DNA from: Pontiellaceae bacterium
GTDB lineage: Bacteria; Verrucomicrobiota; Kiritimatiellia; Kiritimatiellales; Tichowtungiaceae
Length of the DNA stretch: 26,829 bases
Direction of reading: 5' to 3'
Assembly: GCA_029934215.1 (NCBI GenBank)
Contig: JAOZMR010000005.1
Span: 1 to 26,829 of the forward strand
This document shows positions 23,601 through 26,829 of the stretch, in pieces (positions within the stretch are counted from its first letter, which is position 1; every line of letters begins with the position of its first letter). Under the pieces are notes generated by a model. The model saw only the letters and a program-made list of their open reading frames with translations. It ran no database searches and was not told where the DNA came from. Made by a program: the position numbers and the translations under genes.

Positions 23601-23784
23601 ACACACCTTTGCCTTTTTTTCCTAAATTCTCGTAGGTTCCTAACGAACTGCTCATCTTCTCCTAACACAGATCCTTCAAATTCATCCCCGTATTCGACGA
23701 AGTCCGGAGTTGGAGGCGAAAGGAAAGACCTGCGCGCGGTTTTCGACGAACACGTTCATTAACCAAAACCATAGGAGAATTAGT
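23601..23784. other. 184-base intergenic region upstream of pstS
   Basis: It contains the leader and presumably the promoter of the phosphate-binding protein gene. I looked for tandem Pho-box half-sites and found only loose TTCAAATTCAT-like matches near 23675, not convincing. An in-frame upstream extension from a TTG at 23710 exists but lacks support. No TTCCAA palindrome is present. Confidence 0.4.
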
Positions 23785-24597
23785 ATGAAGAAAATCGCAT
23801 TAAGTGTTTTAATGGCAACCACCCTGTCCGTGTTTGCAGACGATAAAATCGTGATGGATGGGTCAACCACAGTCGGCCCAATCGCTAAGGCTTTCGCGGA
23901 ATATTTCATGTCCGCGCATCCCGACGTAAACATCACCGTCAGCGAATCCGGCAGTGGAAACGGAGCAAAAAGCCTCGTTAACGGGGTTTGCGATGTCGCA
24001 AACATGTCCCGTCCGATGAAAGATAAAGAGTTCAAAGCTGCCGCCGAAAAAGGCATCCAGCCCGTAGCGCACGTTGTTGCTCTCGACGGACTCCCAATTC
24101 TTGTAAACCCAAAAAACCCAGTAAAAGGTTTGACGCTTGAGCAGGTTCGCAACATCTACCTTGGAACCATCTCCAACTGGAAACAAGTTGGGGGTCCAGA
24201 CCTCAAAATCGTCGTTATCAGCCGCGACACAAACAGCGGAACCTACGAAACCTTCGAAAAAATGGTAATGGCAAAACAGAAGATCACTGGCAAAGCCGAA
24301 TATGTTGGAAGCAACGGCGCGATTCGTCAGCGCGTACAAAGCACACCTGCAGCCATCGGTTACGCCGGTCTCGGGTTCGTTGACAAAACCGTCAAAGCGC
24401 TCGAAATTGACGGGGTTTATCCAAACGGCGCAACCGTACAGACGGGTAAATACCCGATCGCCCGCCCGCTATTCATGTACACCAGCGGCTACCCAAAACT
24501 CGGATCAGCTGTTTACCAGTTTGTCACAATCCATTTGACAGAAGACGGACAAGAAATGGTTGAAGAAATTGGATTCGTTCCCGTTACATCCTACTAA
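23785..24597 (+). CDS. pstS: PstS-like periplasmic phosphate-binding protein
   Basis: 270 aa from the ATG at 23785, with AGGAG 8 bases upstream. A signal peptide covers 1-18 (MKKIALSVLMATTLSVFA, cut before DDK). The mature protein has the PstS binding motifs: DGSTTVGPIAKAF (25-37), SGSGNGAKSL (55-64), ANMSRPM, SRDTNSGTYETF and GSNGAIRQRV. It binds inorganic phosphate in the periplasm for the Pst ABC importer. No pstC, pstA, pstB or phoU follows: a strong terminator lies just downstream. It is thus a solitary binding protein in this window. It may serve a Pst system elsewhere or be surface-released. Confidence 0.92.
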   Translation: MKKIALSVLMATTLSVFADDKIVMDGSTTVGPIAKAFAEYFMSAHPDVNITVSESGSGNGAKSLVNGVCDVANMSRPMKDKEFKAAAEKGIQPVAHVVALDGLPILVNPKNPVKGLTLEQVRNIYLGTISNWKQVGGPDLKIVVISRDTNSGTYETFEKMVMAKQKITGKAEYVGSNGAIRQRVQSTPAAIGYAGLGFVDKTVKALEIDGVYPNGATVQTGKYPIARPLFMYTSGYPKLGSAVYQFVTIHLTEDGQEMVEEIGFVPVTSY

Positions 24598-24622
24598 ACT
24601 CAATCCGCATAAGCATGGATAA

Positions 24623-24667
24623 GCTCGGGTTTTCCAATGATTGGAAAACCCGAGCACTTGTTTTTTT
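24623..24667 (+). terminator. Rho-independent terminator of pstS built on a TTCCAA palindrome
   Basis: Perfect 15-base arms GCTCGGGTTTTCCAA (24623-24637) and TTGGAAAACCCGAGC (24641-24655) around TGA, then seven T at 24661-24667. It starts 25 bases after the pstS stop. The inner part of the stem is an exact copy of the dispersed palindrome. Confidence 0.88.
24632..24646. repeat. TTCCAA-TGA-TTGGAA palindrome (exact) inside the pstS terminator
   Basis: An exact copy with the same TGA centre and extended TTTTCCAA/TTGGAAAA arms as the copy in the 466-aa gene. The stem is lengthened by GCTCGGG/CCCGAGC. Confidence 0.88.
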
Positions 24668-24698
24668 GTAATGGATGAAAAAATGAAAGTATGATTAG

Positions 24699-25748
24699 TT
24701 GAATTATCTGCAAAAATTTATTGGGCTCGGCTCGGTGGTCTTACTGCTCAGCATTAGCTTTTTCTTGTTTACCGGAGTTCGGAATCCGTCATGGAGCGGA
24801 ACAACAATGGGAACAACATATTCCATCACATTGACCGGACGCGTACGCCTCCGCGAGCTTCAAAAAATAAAAGCAGCGGTTGAACTTGAGCTAGCTAATA
24901 TCAATGCTCAGATGTCCTTATGGCAGACCGAATCTGAAATCTCGCGATTCAACAGATTCCAACCATTGGAACACTTCCCTGCTTCATACGAATTTGCAAA
25001 AGTGGTAGAACGCGCATTGAGAATTGCGGAAATCACAGACGGCGCCTTTGATCCAACCGTTAAACCCTTGATCGACTTCTGGGGCTTTGGTTCTGGTCAA
25101 AAATCAAATCTCGATCATAAAGAAGCGAGCAACGAACTTGCCAGAATCATGCAATCAGTTGGATGGAAAAACGTAGGGTTGAGCGGAACGACTCTTTACA
25201 AAAAAGACAAACACCTCCAACTCGATCTTTCCGCGATTGCTAAAGGCTACGGTGTTGACACAGTTGCCGACAAACTCCGCTCATTCGATCAAAAAAACTT
25301 CCTGGTAGAGATTGGCGGCGAAATTGTCGTTTCTGGTCACAACCGAGAGCGAATGCCATGGCGAGTTGGAATCGAAGCTCCGAATGGAAACGGCATCTTC
25401 CGGACCCTGGAACTTTCGGGCAGAGCGATGGCAACATCTGGCGACTACCGGAACTTCCGTACCCGCGAAGACGGCACGCATTTCTCGCATATAATTGATC
25501 CAAAGACAGGAAAACCCGCCGAAACAGACAGTGCATCTGTGAGCATACTCGCGGACTCCTGCATGGACGCCGACGCAATCGCTACTGCACTATTTGTGAT
25601 GGGATCTAAAAAAAGTTTCCAATGGTTGGAAACACAACCTAAAATTGACGCATTCATCATCATTCACTCCACGAAAGGAACCTTCACCACCCGCGCCACC
25701 GACGGCTTTCCCAGCAAACCCGCACCCATACAAAACGCCCCATTTTGA
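24699..25748 (+). CDS. apbE: FAD:protein FMN transferase (ApbE)
   Basis: It attaches FMN covalently to Thr/Ser of target flavoproteins (NqrB/NqrC, RnfG/D, fumarate reductases), usually on the outer face of the inner membrane. 349 aa from a TTG start: a stop codon directly precedes it, so no upstream ATG is possible in this frame, and a GTG at codon 13 is the alternative. A membrane anchor spans about 8-27. There is no lipobox Cys, unlike many ApbE lipoproteins. Family motifs: TTMGTTYSI (35-43), DGAFDPTVKPL, FWGFG, DLSAIAKGYGVD, EIGGEIVVSG, TSGDYRNF, SHIIDPKTGKP and DADAIATALFVMG. Its targets are not in the window. It contains two exact TTCCAA palindromes, read as FQPLE and FQWLE. Confidence 0.93.
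   Translation: MNYLQKFIGLGSVVLLLSISFFLFTGVRNPSWSGTTMGTTYSITLTGRVRLRELQKIKAAVELELANINAQMSLWQTESEISRFNRFQPLEHFPASYEFAKVVERALRIAEITDGAFDPTVKPLIDFWGFGSGQKSNLDHKEASNELARIMQSVGWKNVGLSGTTLYKKDKHLQLDLSAIAKGYGVDTVADKLRSFDQKNFLVEIGGEIVVSGHNRERMPWRVGIEAPNGNGIFRTLELSGRAMATSGDYRNFRTREDGTHFSHIIDPKTGKPAETDSASVSILADSCMDADAIATALFVMGSKKSFQWLETQPKIDAFIIIHSTKGTFTTRATDGFPSKPAPIQNAPF
24957..24971. repeat. TTCCAA-CCA-TTGGAA palindrome (exact) inside apbE, copy 1
   Basis: An exact copy, read in frame as FQPLE, between the ISRFN motif and the conserved AFDPT region. Confidence 0.85.
25617..25631. repeat. TTCCAA-TGG-TTGGAA palindrome (exact) inside apbE, copy 2
   Basis: An exact copy, read in frame as FQWLE, right after the conserved ALFVMG motif. 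The segment length looks normal for ApbE, so it is not an insertion. Confidence 0.85.
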
Positions 25749-25762
25749 GATTCGTCTCAAAA
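25743..25762. terminator. Small hairpin between convergent genes
   Basis: TTTTGAGA/TCTCAAAA arms (8 bases) around a TTCG tetraloop, overlapping the apbE stop codon. The convergent gene ends at 25815. The stem is AT-rich and no T tract follows on either strand, so it may be a weak bidirectional terminator or an mRNA end stabiliser. Confidence 0.4.
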
Positions 25763-25814
25763 ATTAAATGAGCCATTTCAGGTCAAAAATCTTCCGGCAA
25801 TCGAAACTCTTCCG

Positions 25815-26501
25815 TTAAAGGCAGCGCACGACCGATTTCTGAATGACTGTTGCCCACTCCTTGCGGCTTGCATATTTTGATGCGTGACCGATGCGGATTA
25901 CTCGAACATGGCTGCCTGTGCAATCTAGCGACGCGTTACACCAAGAGAAAATTCGGGCAGGGCGGACGCCGTTTGGTGTCGTCACTTCATCGATTTGTTC
26001 CTTTACGTTCGATAGGTACAGACGTTTGAATAGTTTAAATGAGCCATTGGTGCAGAGAATCACTTCCGGTGTGACTCGTTGCAGCATAGCGGTTAAGCCC
26101 GGCATGGCGATTTCCGCAGCTTCCGCAGATGGAACCCGCAAATCCGCGGCTCTACGAGACCGATGCCAAATGACGTTGGTCATGGGAACGGAGGCGACGT
26201 CGTCGGTGAGATGACTCAAATAGTTGAATAATGGACCGGCTAGAGCATACGAAGGCGTATTGCGGTAATGGACCATATCGTGTTCGCCGTTCTCATAGTA
26301 TTCCGACGCTCTCTTGTCAGTACCGGCGCTTTCGCCTCCTGGATTCTCAAACAGCACCATCAACCGTGACGGCTGGATTTTGGAGTAGAATATTTTGTAG
26401 AACCGTCGGTCACTGAGGTTTGCTCGTTGGCAAAAATTCGCTTCGATTTCCCTTGCCCATTCTAGGTAGCTTTCAGTTCCATCGATGTTTGGTGCTGTCA
26501 T
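25815..26501 (-). CDS. 228-aa protein, possibly uracil-DNA glycosylase superfamily
   Basis: GGAG lies 6 bases upstream of the ATG, so the start is well supported. The layout hints at the uracil-DNA glycosylase fold: an early strand ending in a loop LMVLFENPGGES (N53-P54-G55, like motif A G-x-N-P-G), a central strand VILCTNGSFKLFKRL like the LLVGKxA strand of the family, and a late RVIRIGHASKYAS with H206 in the place of the HPSP motif. These are pattern resemblances only. The expected catalytic acid or Asn after motif A cannot be assigned with certainty. It is transcribed toward apbE (convergent) and stands alone, with a palindrome-rich region upstream. It could equally be an unrelated conserved hypothetical. 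Confidence 0.75.
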   Translation of the reverse strand: MTAPNIDGTESYLEWAREIEANFCQRANLSDRRFYKIFYSKIQPSRLMVLFENPGGESAGTDKRASEYYENGEHDMVHYRNTPSYALAGPLFNYLSHLTDDVASVPMTNVIWHRSRRAADLRVPSAEAAEIAMPGLTAMLQRVTPEVILCTNGSFKLFKRLYLSNVKEQIDEVTTPNGVRPARIFSWCNASLDCTGSHVRVIRIGHASKYASRKEWATVIQKSVVRCL

Positions 26502-26524
26502 ATTTTTCTCCGTTTGTTTGGCAC

Positions 26525-26534
26525 ATCACGTGAT
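26525..26534. promoter_or_regulatory. ATCACGTGAT palindrome, candidate operator
   Basis: A perfect 10-base palindrome about 24 bases upstream of the ATG at 26501, where a repressor or activator of that gene could bind. It could be chance. Confidence 0.25.
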
Positions 26535-26653
26535 ACAAAGCACCCGCATATTCAACTCGTGGTTTACGACCCATAAAAACAAACTACACACGTCAGTCCG
26601 ATCAGACAAGAGAAACGTTCAAATGTCTACACTGGTACTTTTTTTTGAAAAAA

Positions 26654-26740
26654 CGTAGAAGAGGCATCCTGCCTCTGGCATGGATGGCTGGACATGTTCA
26701 TCATGCGCGAAGAAGAAAGCGGCAAAATGCCGCTTCTACG
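26654..26740. repeat. 87-base element with terminal inverted repeats and two inner hairpins
   Basis: Outer ends CGTAGAAG (26654-26661) and CTTCTACG (26733-26740) are perfect inverted repeats. Inside are AGAGGCA-TCC-TGCCTCT (26660-26676) and AAGCGGCA-AAA-TGCCGCTT (26717-26735). No ORF. It resembles small non-autonomous palindromic intergenic repeats (REP/MITE-like). Confidence 0.6.
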
Positions 26741-26743
26741 ATT

Positions 26744-26760
26744 GAGCGAGCGTCTCGCTC
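26744..26760. repeat. GAGCGAG-CGT-CTCGCTC palindrome
   Basis: Perfect 7-base arms around a 3-base centre, directly after the 87-base element. It is the third hairpin of the same design within 101 bases. Confidence 0.6.
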
Positions 26761-26818
26761 GCAGAAACAGCAAGCTGGACACGTGCTCTACGTTCGGTTC
26801 CTGAACAGACTTCGCACA

Positions 26819-26829
26819 TTCCAACCATT
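26819..26829. repeat. TTCCAA-CCA-TT palindrome cut by the window edge
   Basis: The first 11 bases of the dispersed motif with the common CCA centre. The last four bases would lie outside the window. Confidence 0.6.

Larger units (their letters stand above)
26502..26829. other. Gene-free right end rich in palindromes
   Basis: I see no coding sequence in these 328 bases. The 65-codon minus-strand frame at 26627-26824 is made of repeat DNA. It contains the leader of the gene at 26501, a CACGTG palindrome, three tight hairpins with 3-base centres and a truncated TTCCAA palindrome at the window edge. No promoter for an outside gene can be judged. Confidence 0.7.

Noticed and set aside
26627..26824. 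65-codon minus-strand frame
   Set aside because: It is composed of the palindromic repeat units and has no ribosome site; non-coding repeat DNA.
1..26829. CRISPR array, tRNA, rRNA or insertion sequence
   Set aside because: No regularly spaced direct repeats, no tRNA-like cloverleaf or rRNA segment was recognised, and no transposase or integrase is encoded.

Overview
The window looks like chromosomal DNA of a free-living, moderate-GC Gram-negative bacterium. The mix of prepilin-like (FTLVE) proteins, multi-REC hybrid kinases, a CheR/CheB pair without other chemotaxis genes, and abundant short palindromic repeats suggests the PVC superphylum (Kiritimatiellota/Lentisphaerota/Verrucomicrobiota). 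That placement is inference from style, not a database result. There is no phage, integrase, transposase, CRISPR array, rRNA or tRNA that I can recognise.

Layout. (1) Positions 128-10133, all on the minus strand, form a signalling block transcribed right to left: a 1574-aa membrane hybrid kinase (sensor, GAF, HisKA/HATPase, three REC), CheR methyltransferase, CheB methylesterase, a REC-HisKA-HATPase-REC-REC kinase, a REC-HisKA-HATPase protein and biotin ligase BirA. The genes from cheR to birA overlap by 4-11 bases or lie 1 base apart. There is no CheA, CheW or MCP. (2) Positions 10323-16742, minus strand: two GspI/GspJ-like minor pseudopilins, a large PilX-like protein, a small membrane protein, a major-pseudopilin-like protein, a class I mannose-6-phosphate isomerase and an MsbA-type ABC exporter. 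(3) From 16930 the plus strand carries another prepilin, leuC-leuD (isopropylmalate isomerase), two tiny membrane-protein ORFs coupled by 4-base overlaps, an AI-2E/PerM-family permease, mraY, a lineage-specific 466-aa protein with an Arg-rich N-terminus, a PstS-like phosphate-binding protein and an ApbE-type FMN transferase. (4) The right end has a minus-strand protein that may belong to the uracil-DNA-glycosylase superfamily, then a gene-free stretch packed with small palindromes.

The most striking signal is not a gene. The 15-mer palindrome TTCCAA-NNN-TTGGAA occurs ten times exactly, and an eleventh copy is cut by the right window edge; random DNA of this length would give about 0.0016 copies. 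Variants with one mismatch add to this, including a recurrent TTCCAA-NNN-TCGGAA form. Copies lie both between genes and inside unrelated genes. Inside genes the exact copies use only two of the three reading frames (FPxxGK-like or FQxLE peptides), and they appear to overlay normal family sequence rather than interrupt it. One copy forms the stem of the terminator after pstS and another sits beside a candidate -10 box. This looks like a lineage-specific genome-wide recognition or structural motif. Its function is unknown.
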